This document shows, one piece after another, positions 36,057 to 44,737 of a stretch of 64,000 nt of DNA. The stretch lies in assembly GCA_013306675.1 (NCBI GenBank), contig JABLUY010000130.1, forward strand, positions 40,574-104,573, read 5' to 3'. The notes beneath the pieces were generated by a model. That model saw nothing but the letters and a program-made list of their open reading frames with translations, searched no databases and was not told where the DNA came from. Position 1 is the stretch's first letter, and each line of letters starts with the position of its first letter. Source of the stretch: Thraustochytrium sp. TN22. Its lineage: Eukaryota > Sar > Bigyra > Thraustochytrida > Thraustochytriidae. The position numbers and the translations under genes were made by a program.

Positions 36057-38513
36057 TCAGAGCATGTCATCATCAACCTCAGAAGAAAACGAACGCTGGC
36101 TGCTGCTGCTGCTGGAAGCCGAAGCACCACTGAGGCGCTTGGAGGAGGCGAGCGAGAGGGACGCGCCGCTCTGAGCACCGAGCACGCAGAAGCGCTCCAG
36201 AGGCAGCTTGGCAACGCCAGCAAAGAGCTCGCTGGCCTCGTTGACGATGGCAATACCCCGGGCGCCCAGCAGCGAGAACGCGGCGTGAGGTGTGATGTGG
36301 AAGACGTGGCCATCACGCCAGAGAAAGACCCGCACCGGGATGGGCCCGCCCGACAACACGGTCTGCACGCTGTCGTGCTCGTAGGCGATCTTCAAAAAGG
36401 CCGTGATGCCCGAGTAGTAGCGGCCAAGGCCGCCCGTGCCCAGAAAGCCGCGCGAGAGCTCCTGGCGGCCGTCGTTGTGCTGGAACTTAAAGGACGGCAC
36501 CGAGATGCCCTCGCCCACGAAGAAGCGGCCAATGGCGTCCTCGACCGGCTCCATGCTCCACTTGAGCAGCAGCGTGCCACTCGAGGCCTCCGAGTAGCAC
36601 AGGTAGCACGCGGCGGGCGGCTCGCTGCGCGGCTTGTCGAGCGACCGCTGCAGGCTGGCATGCATGGCGGCACGGTTTACGCTCTGGCGACCTTGCGTCT
36701 CGCGCGCCTTGTTCTTGGCCATTTGCGCCTTGAGCGCCTCCATGCGCTCCAGGATCTCGGCGCGCGACTCCTCCTGCGCGCGCTCACTCTCCAGCTTGAC
36801 CTCCATCAGCTCGCGCTCCTTGGCCTCTAGCGCCGCCAGGTCCTCCGCCTCTGCCGCCTCCGCCTCCGCCTCCGCTGCGGCTGCTACATTTTCCGCCTCC
36901 TCCTCTTCCACGGTGGCGTCCTCGACATCCTCCTCGACGCTCCGACGGTGCGAGCGACGGCGCGAGCGACGGTGCGAGTGACGGTGCGAGCCGCGGCGCG
37001 AGCTGCGGCGCCGGGCGGCCGTCTTGGTCACCTGGGCCGCCTGGGCCGCCTGCTCCTCTGCCTCGACGTCACCCTCCTCGAGGTCCTCAACGGCCTGGTC
37101 GTCGACCTGGTCGTCGTCCTCCTCCTCGTCGGCACCCTCATCGTCCTCGAAGCTGTCGTGGACGTGGCCAAGCGCCGCCTCGGCGGTGCGCAGGTCCTCC
37201 GCGGCGGCGAGCTCCTCGAGCGGGCGCGCGTGGTCCTCAGCGCCACCGGCGTGCGACTCATCCTCCTCGTCGCTCGTCGCGAGCTCGACGACCGAGGGCT
37301 TTTGCTTGGTCATGGAGCGGTTCGTGCTCGTGCGGCGCGTGATGCTGAGGCGGCCGACGAGACGGCCCACGGACTTGCGCAGATTGCGGCGCTCCTCCGA
37401 AAGACGCGGAGGCGCGGCGGGCGGCGTCGAGCCCAGGGAGCCCGGCACGGCGCCGTCGTCCATGCTGGCGCGATCGCGCTTCATGACGCGCAGCGCGGCC
37501 AGCTCGCGCTCGGCGGCCCTGGCACGGCGCTCGGCCGCGATGGCCTTGTTTTGCAGCTCCTGCACACGCGAGGCGTGCTGGCTCGACATGAGGTTCATGA
37601 GCTCCGCCTCGCGGCGCTGCATCTCCTGGGCGCGATCCATAGCCTCGGCGCCGTCGTCGGCGCGGTTCTGCAGCTCGAGCCACATGCGCAGCTCGCAGAG
37701 GCCAGCGTTGTCGCCGTTGAAGTGGCGCATCGTGGCGCGCGTGGTGGCCAGCGCGTCGCGCACCTCGTCGGCGCGCTCCTCGAACTCGAGCGCGCCGTCC
37801 TCGTCGTCGCGCGCGCGCAGGTAGCCGGCCAGCGCCTCGCAGGCGTCGATCACACCCTTGTGCTCCTCGCCCATGGAGAGCTCCATCATGCGCAGCGCCT
37901 GGCGCAGGATGGTCTCCACGTTGCCGCTGGCGTTCTGCCGCACGAGCAGCTCGGCGCACCGCAGGTTGAGCTGCGCCTGGTTGCGGATCTCCTGCAGAAT
38001 GTGCTGGATCCACACCTCGGCCTCCTCGCCGTTCTTGGCGCGGAAGCGCAAGTGGCGACCGTTCGCCAGCACGAGCCCAAAGTTGCGCTCGCCGCGCCGC
38101 GCGTACCGCACGTCCGCCACGTTCGACAGGTTCACCGTGCTCTCGCTCGGCTCCGAGGACGCCGACAGCGAGCTGGACCGCGACTCCGTGAAGGAGCCCC
38201 CGGCGAACGGGTCGTCTTCGTCCTCGCTGCGCGTGATGCGCAGGCGGCCCTCCTCCAGCACCAGGAACCGCGTGGCCCACGCGAAGGGCGTGCGGCCCTT
38301 GAGCCGCTCGGACCTCATCTTGAGCACGCCCTCCATGCGCACGGACCTCCCGCCCGCCATGAGGATGCCCAGCGGCGTCGACGGCACGCTGGCGAACGAG
38401 GCCGCCGACGCCTCGCTCGACCTCTTGGCGCGCTCCAGGCGCTCGCCGCGCCCTGGCCGCATCGACATGCGCCTTGCGGCGCTCTCCACGCTCTCCAGCA
38501 CAGACGCGAGCAT
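36057..38513 (-). CDS. PH-domain, coiled-coil protein of unknown role
   Basis: The 818-aa protein starts at ATG 38513 (MLASVLESVESAARRMSMRP). The open frame extends 211 codons upstream, but that part is low-complexity GC-rich DNA. Residues about 56-175 form a PH domain with an acidic Ser-rich insertion (VRMEGVLKMRSERLKG, WATRFLVLEEGRLRI, then RHLRFRAKNGEEAEVWIQHI with the terminal-helix Trp). A short helical region resembling a TPR hairpin follows (ILRQALRMMELSMGEEHK). Then there is a coiled coil and a highly charged central region (Glu/Asp runs, RS/RH-rich block SRRGSHRHSHRRSRRRSHRR), and another Glu-rich coiled coil. The last about 190 residues (CYLCYSEASSGTLLLKW to the end) look globular but match no family known to me. 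Possibly a membrane-recruited scaffold. Confidence 0.8.
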   Translation of the reverse strand: MLASVLESVESAARRMSMRPGRGERLERAKRSSEASAASFASVPSTPLGILMAGGRSVRMEGVLKMRSERLKGRTPFAWATRFLVLEEGRLRITRSEDEDDPFAGGSFTESRSSSLSASSEPSESTVNLSNVADVRYARRGERNFGLVLANGRHLRFRAKNGEEAEVWIQHILQEIRNQAQLNLRCAELLVRQNASGNVETILRQALRMMELSMGEEHKGVIDACEALAGYLRARDDEDGALEFEERADEVRDALATTRATMRHFNGDNAGLCELRMWLELQNRADDGAEAMDRAQEMQRREAELMNLMSSQHASRVQELQNKAIAAERRARAAERELAALRVMKRDRASMDDGAVPGSLGSTPPAAPPRLSEERRNLRKSVGRLVGRLSITRRTSTNRSMTKQKPSVVELATSDEEDESHAGGAEDHARPLEELAAAEDLRTAEAALGHVHDSFEDDEGADEEEDDDQVDDQAVEDLEEGDVEAEEQAAQAAQVTKTAARRRSSRRGSHRHSHRRSRRRSHRRSVEEDVEDATVEEEEAENVAAAAEAEAEAAEAEDLAALEAKERELMEVKLESERAQEESRAEILERMEALKAQMAKNKARETQGRQSVNRAAMHASLQRSLDKPRSEPPAACYLCYSEASSGTLLLKWSMEPVEDAIGRFFVGEGISVPSFKFQHNDGRQELSRGFLGTGGLGRYYSGITAFLKIAYEHDSVQTVLSGGPIPVRVFLWRDGHVFHITPHAAFSLLGARGIAIVNEASELFAGVAKLPLERFCVLGAQSGASLSLASSKRLSGASASSSSSSQRSFSSEVDDDML

Positions 38514-39953
38514 GGTCCCTGCCCGCGGCGCTCTGCGCGCTCGCTGCCTGGCCTGCTGCCTGCCTGCTGCCTGCCTGCTGCTGCCTGTCTGCCGCCGCCC
38601 GCCCGCCCGCCCGCGCCGCGCCGCGCGCGCCGGTGGCAAACTGGTCTGCCTGCTGCACCCGCGCACGTGCCGCGCCGCGCTTGCGCTTGTGCGACCGCCG
38701 CGCCGCCGCGCCACCGCAGCCAGCCAGGAGTGGACCCGGCGGCGCTCCTCGCGCTCGGGCGCGCGACTCGGGTCTGCCCTCCGCCCGCGGCGAGCGGGGT
38801 TTCTTGGCCTGGCGGCTGGACCCGAGCGCGCCTGGCCAGGCCGGCGCCCTGGACTCGAGGCGAGGCTCCGAGTCGCGCCAAGCAGGCAAGGCCAGGCTGA
38901 CTCCGGGGGACGCGCGCGCGCGGTCCCGAGGCGACGTCGAGGCGACTGAGAGAGAGAGAGAGAGAGAGAGGGCTGCGGCGCGGCGCGTGCGGGCGGCCGC
39001 GAGGGGCGCGCGCCCAGTCGCGGCGCCTCGGCGCGCGAGGGCTGGCTAGCTCGCATCGACGCGGGGCCCGTGCGGTGCGCGGCGAGGCTGCTGGAGCTGG
39101 AGCTGGCATGGGGCGTGCTGGTGTTTTTTCTTCTCGTCCGGGTCATCTGTGGGGCACTTCAACTCGTGACAGCGTGCACTGCCTGCACAACTGCCAGACA
39201 GCGAGGAGTCGGAGGACCGGCTGGCTCAGACGCGCTGATGTGGAGAGCACGGCGAAGAGACCACGGCGGAGCTGCAGGAGCAGGCCGACGCGCCGCGCGA
39301 GGGAGTGCAGGCAGGCAGGCAGGTAGCAGCGAGCCTGGCAGCAGGGCCATCGAGCAGGAGCCGCGGCCCCAGCGGCCACGGCTCCGCGGGTGCAGCCTAC
39401 CTGCAGGGCCCGTGCGGTGAGGACTCGATCCTGGCCGAGAGCTCTCACGGGGGCGTATCGGACTCTAGGAGCAGGCTGTATGCGCGTGCACGCGTGCTCG
39501 CGTGCGGCCATCCTCGTCGTACGAGCGAGTTTAGTTCGCACCCCCCCCCCGGATGATTCATAGGCCGGCAATGCCAGTGCAACCTTTCCAGCATCAGCCC
39601 GCTCGAAATGACCGCCCTTGTGATGATGCCGTCCAGCGCCACTGTTCGCTTGGGCTTGTCGTTCGCTCGGGCTTGTCGTTCGCTCGCTCGCTCGTTGCGT
39701 CGGTGAAATGAAGTCTCTTCGTTCGACTTGGTGCTTGATTGCTCGCACTCACCTCGCGCGCGCCAAGGCTCGCTTGGACTTGGCTCCGTCGTTGCGAGCC
39801 TGTCTTCCAGAGCCTCCAGCGTGCGCAAGTTCTTCGCGTCGCTCGCGAGCTTCGCTTTAAGCTCTGGCGGTCTATTCGCGTACCTTGGGCCACTTGGCTC
39901 AAGTAGTTGAAGTAGAGGATCAACGGCGACGGCGACGTGCCGCGCTCGTGCGT

Positions 39954-39993
<40 letters not shown>

Positions 39994-40057
39994 ACGGTCG
40001 GTCGCTGGCGGCAGGGGCTGCGGCAGCGCGTGGCGTGGCGTGGCGTGGCGTGGAGCC
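38514..40057. other. Divergent intergenic region with simple repeats
   Basis: A 1.5-kb region between the PH/coiled-coil start (-) and the ING-SGF29 start (+). It contains a (GA)n tract at about 38949-38970, a run of ten C at 39541-39550, a CGCTCG/GCTTGT repeat block at 39645-39695, (CGG)n at about 39953-39992 and five TGGCG units at 40030-40052 just before the ATG. No gene is recognised. Confidence 0.5.
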
Positions 40058-41016
40058 ATGGCGCCCGGCGGCGGCGATCCGTATGGCGACGGCAAGGGCA
40101 GCGTGCTCGAGGAATGTATGTTGCTCGCCCGCCGCGTGCTTGTGCTCGCTCATTTTCATTTTCTGTGACTGAACTAACATCGAATGCCGATCAATGCCGC
40201 ACCGCAGACCTCGACACACTGCAGGTGATGCCGGCCGAGGTGCGCAGGTACACGACGCTCATGCGCGACCTGGACAAAAAGTGCGGGCAGGAGCTGCGAC
40301 GGCTCACGGACATGCAGCAGCGACTGCTGGAGACAGCGCGCGAGCGGTGCGCAGGCGAGACGACGCCGGCCGCGCGCGAGCGCGTGGTGCAGGAGCTGCG
40401 CGAGAGCGAGGCGTTCAAGCCGCTCGAGAGCCTGCGCGCGTCGCTCAAGCAAAAGATTGTTGAGAAGCGCAGCATCTCGGACCAGCTCTACGACATGTCA
40501 GAGCAGAACCTGAAGCGCCTGCGGTCCGACATCGACTACCTCAAGGACATCTTGAACATCACCGTCGAGGTGCAGGAGTCGCCGTACGTGCCGGGGCGGC
40601 TCGTGGCGGCCTACATCGAGGCGGACGCCACCTGGATCCTCTGCAAGGTATCCGAGTACTCGCAGACCTCGCCAGACCTCGTCACGGTCGCCGATGTGGA
40701 CGACAGCAAGACACGCTACGTGTTGCCGCTCGCGCGCGTCGCGCTCCTGGCCGAGCGCGAGACGCTCGCCACCGCCAAGACGCGCCTGTCCAGCCGCGGC
40801 AAGAAGGTGCTCGCCGTCTACCCCAAGACGACCTGCTTTTACAACGCCACGCTCGTCGCCACGCCCTTTCGCGAGTCGACCACGCCCGGCGCCCCGGTCG
40901 CGCACCCGCCGGGCACCTTGCTCTGCGGCGTGCAGTTCGACGACGACGAGGTCGACCAGACCACCGGCGCCGTCATGCGTCACTCCGTGCCGACCAAGTA
41001 TGTCTTTTCGCTCTGA
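40058..41016 (+). CDS. ING N-terminal domain fused to SGF29-type tandem Tudor domain
   Basis: Two exons, 40058-40115 and 40208-41016, joined across a 92-nt intron with GTATG donor and CCGCAG acceptor, give 288 aa. Splicing creates EEYLDTLQVMPAEVRRYTTL followed by MRDLDKK, which matches the start of the ING-family helical domain (inhibitor of growth; yLdtlesLPxElqRnftlMReLD). Without splicing this motif is broken. The C-terminal half is an SGF29-like double Tudor domain: GRLVAAYIEADATWILCKVSEY, VADVDDSKTRYVLPLARV, GKKVLAVYPKTTCFYNATLV, GVQFDDDE, KYVFSL. In SAGA, SGF29 reads H3K4me3. ING proteins normally read it with a PHD finger, which is absent here. Likely a SAGA-type or HAT-complex reader. 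Confidence 0.88.
40116..40207 (+). other. Inferred spliceosomal intron (92 nt)
   Basis: Donor GTATGT at 40116, acceptor GCAG ending at 40207, phase 1. Removal recreates an ING-domain start (EEYLDTL) across the junction, which is strong independent support. An AACTAAC branch-like sequence lies about 35 nt before the acceptor. Confidence 0.85.
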
Positions 41017-41380
41017 CTGTGAGCGCCATGTAAATTCTTCTTTTTGCCAGCTGTCACTGTCTGCCCTCGCTGAATGATCATCGTCTTGCTGGATGAGCTA
41101 CTTTCTTCACTTCTACGACTCTTGCACCACTTGCAACCGACGATGCCCACCCTTCTAAGAGAAAATGGGACCGAACGGAGGCGCGCGGTCGACGAAATAA
41201 ACCTCACAGTTCTCATGGCTGCTCCAGGCCGGCGGCCCGGCCGCAGTCTGGCTGGCTGAAGTGTGAATATGTGGTCCAGCAAGACCGCGCCGTGGCCGGC
41301 CGGGGAAAACGAGGACGAGTGATGCCCGACACGAAATGTGAGGTCAATCCCGTTCTCTCTCTCTCTCTGTCTGTCTGTCC

Positions 41381-41430
<50 letters not shown>

Positions 41431-41555
41431 CATCTCCCTCATCTCTCTCCTCTCCAAAGCCTTTATGTCCAGGCCGCGCATATGTCCAGGCCGCGCGCGC
41501 AGCGCGTCGGCGGCCAGCCCAGCGTAGCTGCAGGAGCGGCCTCGCCGCCCCAAGG
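41017..41555. repeat. Convergent intergenic region with long (CT)n tract
   Basis: About 540 bp between convergent genes. A (CT)n-rich microsatellite, with GT interruptions, spans about 41350-41430. A 3' flank of the carrier gene contains a repeated GTCCAGGCCGCGC unit (41468 and 41485). No gene is seen. Confidence 0.75.
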
Positions 41556-42437
41556 TCACGCATCGTCGCCAGGCCTAGGAGCCTCGAGGCGGATGAAAAA
41601 GTCCGTGAGAAAGATGGTGAGCGTAATGGGCACGGAGACCGCGACCAGGTTGGAGCCGAGGCCGCGCGTGGCCCAACCAAAAGAGGCCAGGAACGGGCTC
41701 GACGTGTTGGGCCGGCGCGCGAGCTCGTCGGCGCGCAGCTTGCGCACCGTGTCAAAGAGGCCGAGGTCCGTCTTGAACATCTCGTTGCGCAGAATGTCGG
41801 CCGGGTTGGTGAGGACGGCGCCCGCGACGCCCGCCAACGTGCTCTTGATGCAGGAGCGCACGAGGAACTCTGACTCGTTCTGCGCCTTGGGCAGGTGCAT
41901 CTCGCAGAGGTCCTTGACCACGACAGAGGTAATGTACTTGGGCACGCTCTTGATGAGGCCCGCCGGCAGGCCGTGCCAGAGCTTGAAGAACCCCTTGGTC
42001 TCTGCCAGGTGCCGCAGCGTGCTGAGCGTCGTGCGGTAGTTGGCGTCGTGCTGCACCTTGGGGTTTTGCATGGTGATGCTGGCGCGCACAATGGGCATGT
42101 TGACCGCCTGCACAAAGGACGAGATGATGAGCGGCGGCGTCATCATGGCCACCGCGCTAGGCGCGCCCATGTGCTGAAGGCGTGGCCGCCAGTAGTCCGA
42201 CCCGAAGAAGATGGCGCACCGCGCCCACGTCATGCCGAAGATCACCGCCGGCATGCCCCTGTACGGCGGCGAGATGGCCTGCTTGAAGACCTCCAGCCGC
42301 GCCACCAGCCCGTCGCCCTGCGGCGTGATGAAGGCCGACTGGTTCACCGCCGACGCCTTCCACAGCGGGTAGTTCACCGCCGCCGCGCCGGCGCTCGCCG
42401 CCAGGTATGCCCCGAAGTGCTCGGACTTGGGCGCCAT
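41556..42437 (-). CDS. Mitochondrial carrier family (SLC25-like) protein
   Basis: The 293-aa protein is the standard carrier length and starts at ATG 42437 (MAPKSEHFGAYLAASAG). It has the threefold layout of about 100 residues each. The signature positions are NYPLWKASAV (repeat 1), NMPIVRASI (repeat 2) and the best preserved, NPADILRNEMFKTD (repeat 3). The first two lack the acidic residue of the PxDxxK motif. Other conserved-type segments are FFKLWHGLPAGLIKSVPKYI. Carriers exchange metabolites across the inner mitochondrial membrane. The degenerate motifs give no substrate call. Confidence 0.82.
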   Translation of the reverse strand: MAPKSEHFGAYLAASAGAAAVNYPLWKASAVNQSAFITPQGDGLVARLEVFKQAISPPYRGMPAVIFGMTWARCAIFFGSDYWRPRLQHMGAPSAVAMMTPPLIISSFVQAVNMPIVRASITMQNPKVQHDANYRTTLSTLRHLAETKGFFKLWHGLPAGLIKSVPKYITSVVVKDLCEMHLPKAQNESEFLVRSCIKSTLAGVAGAVLTNPADILRNEMFKTDLGLFDTVRKLRADELARRPNTSSPFLASFGWATRGLGSNLVAVSVPITLTIFLTDFFIRLEAPRPGDDA

Positions 42438-42941
42438 GGTCCCGCGCGAGGCCGCCGCCGCCGCCAGCCCGCGCGCCCCGCCGCCGGCCCGCCGCCCGCC
42501 GCCGCCGCTCGCCGCCGCTCGCCGCCCGCGCCGCCGGACCCGCCGCCGAGGCCGCCGCCGAGGCCGCCGCCGCGCGCCGCGCTCTGCCGCCGCGCCGCCA
42601 GCCGCTGCTTGCCGCCGGCGTTGGCGCAATCTCGCATGCGTGGCAGCGCGCCGCCAGTGCGGCGCCGCCATGGCGAGGCCGAGCGGGCGCCCGCCCGCCG
42701 GCCGGGAGGCGGCGGGCGGGCGCCGGGCCCCGAGCCGCGCAAGCGCGCGCGGCGACCCGCGCAAGGCCGCGCCGCGACGCGCGGGGCGGCGAGAGGCCCG
42801 CGCCGGGCGCGCCGCGCTCGGACTGACCGGCAGGGAGGATGATGATGGCGGCGAGCCCGTGAGCTATGACGCGCTGAGGAGGATGACCCGTCATTTGCAG
42901 AACTCGGAAAGCGAGCCCGGGCTCTGGGCACGGAGTCCAAG
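42438..42941. other. Intergenic region between two minus-strand genes
   Basis: About 500 bp, intensely GC-rich (GCCGCC runs at about 42470-42610). It should hold the carrier promoter and the 3' end of the hydrolase transcript. Nothing else is recognised. Confidence 0.45.
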
Positions 42942-44498
42942 TCATTGGCGCGCAGAAAGGTGATGCTCGGCGAGAGCGGCGGAGAGGAAGCGGAGGACGA
43001 CGCCGCGCAGGAGCGCAAAGTCCGTGGGCCAGGAGGTGGCAGGCCAGCCGACGTGGCCGCCGTGGTGCGTGAGCAGGTAGGCGACGTTGGGGCTGTCAAA
43101 GTGGTAGGGGCGCGTCTCGACGCCGATGAGGTCGGGCGGGTGCAGAGGGTCGTCGTTGGCGGCGAAGAAGAGCAGCGGCACGCGGATGTTGGCGCGGAAG
43201 CGCTCGCCCTCGAGCGCAGCCTTCCAGGTGGCCAGGTCCGCGCCGCCCGCCGACGAAGCGCTGCCGGCACCGGCGAGGTGCGCAAAGAAGTTGGCGAAGA
43301 GCGCCGAGTAGCTGCGCGAGGGCAGCATGCGCGCCAGGTGGTCCGCGAGGCCCGGGCCGTAGCGCGCGACAACCTCCTCGAGGATCTTGGCCACGATGAG
43401 GGGCTGGTACACGGCCTCGTAGCGCGGCCAAAAGAGCATGTCGCAGCGAAAGGCGCCGCTCACCGCGACGCAGGCCACCACCTGGCGCGGAATGGCGTCG
43501 GCGTGGCGGCCGAGCGCGTTGCAGAGCGCAATGGCACCGAGCGAGACGCCGGCCAGCAGGATGGGCGCATCGGGCCGCGCGGCGTGCAGCAGGTCCAGCG
43601 TGTCCAGCAGGTCGCCCGTGTCGGCCGGGTTGAAGATGGAGTCCACCGAGGGCGCGCGCAGCGCGTTCCCCAGGCCGCGCGCCATGAGCACGCACGCCGA
43701 CCAGCCCTGCGCCGCGCACGCCGCCGACAGGTCCCGCATGTATGGCGCGTCCGAGTCGCCGCCCACGCCGGCCAGCAGCAGCACCATGGGCCGCCGCGGG
43801 TCCTCCTCGCCCGCCGGAGGAAACACCATGTCCAGCGTCACGGAATGCGCCTCGCGGCCCCGCCTCGACGCGAAGCTCCACCGCAGGTACACGAGCGGCT
43901 GCCGCGCGTACGCAACCGTGGGGATCACCGTGCGCAGGTCGCCGTGCGCAAGCCAGCGCGGCGGCTCGTACCGTACGACGTCCTGAAAGTCGTCGCAACG
44001 CGCCAGCACGCGCCGCAGGCGCGCCGCGGCCGCCGACCCCGCGAAGTTCTTGCCGCGGAAGAGGCCCGCCGGCACGGACCGCTGTGGCGCCAGCTCCAGC
44101 TTGTGCACCGGGTCCTTGAGCACGCCTCCCACCCCGTGCACCAAGACCAGGTCCAGCGCCACGGCCCACGCCAGCGCCTGGTGGCGGCTGCCGCGCTCCA
44201 CGAGATCGCGCCAGCGCCACGCCAGCGCCACGCAGAGACCAGCGGCCGCGCTGTACACGGCCCACGGCCGCACGAGCGTCCACACCACCTTGGGCAGCGC
44301 TCGCGCGAGCCTCCATGCGAGCCGCACGCGAGCCCAGACCAGCTGCAGCCGGCCGAGGACGGTAAGCGCCGGCACGTCTTCTTCGGACGCCGCATGGTGC
44401 ACGCCGCGACCGTCATGGGCGCCCAAAAACTGCGCGCCCTGCGCCCCCAGGGCAAGCGCCCATCGGTCCCGCGCCGCCTGCACTTGCTGCGGAGCCAT
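42942..44498 (-). CDS. Alpha/beta hydrolase of the ABHD1/ABHD3 (EMB8/YheT) type
   Basis: The 518-aa protein is read from ATG 44498. A longer frame with another ATG at 44585 exists, so the start is uncertain. A hydrophobic segment (about 65-105) precedes the lumenal or cytosolic catalytic domain, as in membrane-anchored ABHD1/3. Catalytic elements: PMVLLLAGVGGDSDAPYMRD (oxyanion strand), nucleophile elbow GVSLG (Ser about 318), acid in AANDDPLHP (about 448) and THHGGHVGW (His about 479). FRGKNFAG and VLMARGLGN are also typical of the EMB8 subgroup. Animal ABHD3 cleaves medium-chain phospholipids. The substrate here is unknown. Confidence 0.85.
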   Translation of the reverse strand: MAPQQVQAARDRWALALGAQGAQFLGAHDGRGVHHAASEEDVPALTVLGRLQLVWARVRLAWRLARALPKVVWTLVRPWAVYSAAAGLCVALAWRWRDLVERGSRHQALAWAVALDLVLVHGVGGVLKDPVHKLELAPQRSVPAGLFRGKNFAGSAAAARLRRVLARCDDFQDVVRYEPPRWLAHGDLRTVIPTVAYARQPLVYLRWSFASRRGREAHSVTLDMVFPPAGEEDPRRPMVLLLAGVGGDSDAPYMRDLSAACAAQGWSACVLMARGLGNALRAPSVDSIFNPADTGDLLDTLDLLHAARPDAPILLAGVSLGAIALCNALGRHADAIPRQVVACVAVSGAFRCDMLFWPRYEAVYQPLIVAKILEEVVARYGPGLADHLARMLPSRSYSALFANFFAHLAGAGSASSAGGADLATWKAALEGERFRANIRVPLLFFAANDDPLHPPDLIGVETRPYHFDSPNVAYLLTHHGGHVGWPATSWPTDFALLRGVVLRFLSAALAEHHLSARQ

Positions 44499-44737
44499 AG
44501 TCGGGCAGCGCCTTGATCTCGATCTGCTTGAAGTTCGTGCCGCTTGCGGCGGCGGCCCAAACAAAAGGGAGGGGAGGACTGTCATCACTGTCGTCACTGG
44601 TCAGGACTGGCGCGCCTTGCGACCCAATGTCAAAGGTCAAATGCCGCGAAGACATACTACTGTGCCCGTATGTGCAAACGCGTGCAAGCACGCAAGGATC
44701 GAAACCACTTTGCCTTATGGCCAAAGATTGCCTTCTT

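Noticed and set aside
38514-39146. Upstream extension of the PH/coiled-coil ORF by 211 codons
   Set aside because: The sequence is Arg/Ala/Pro-rich with simple repeats such as a (GA)n tract encoding SLSLS, typical of untranslated GC-rich DNA here.
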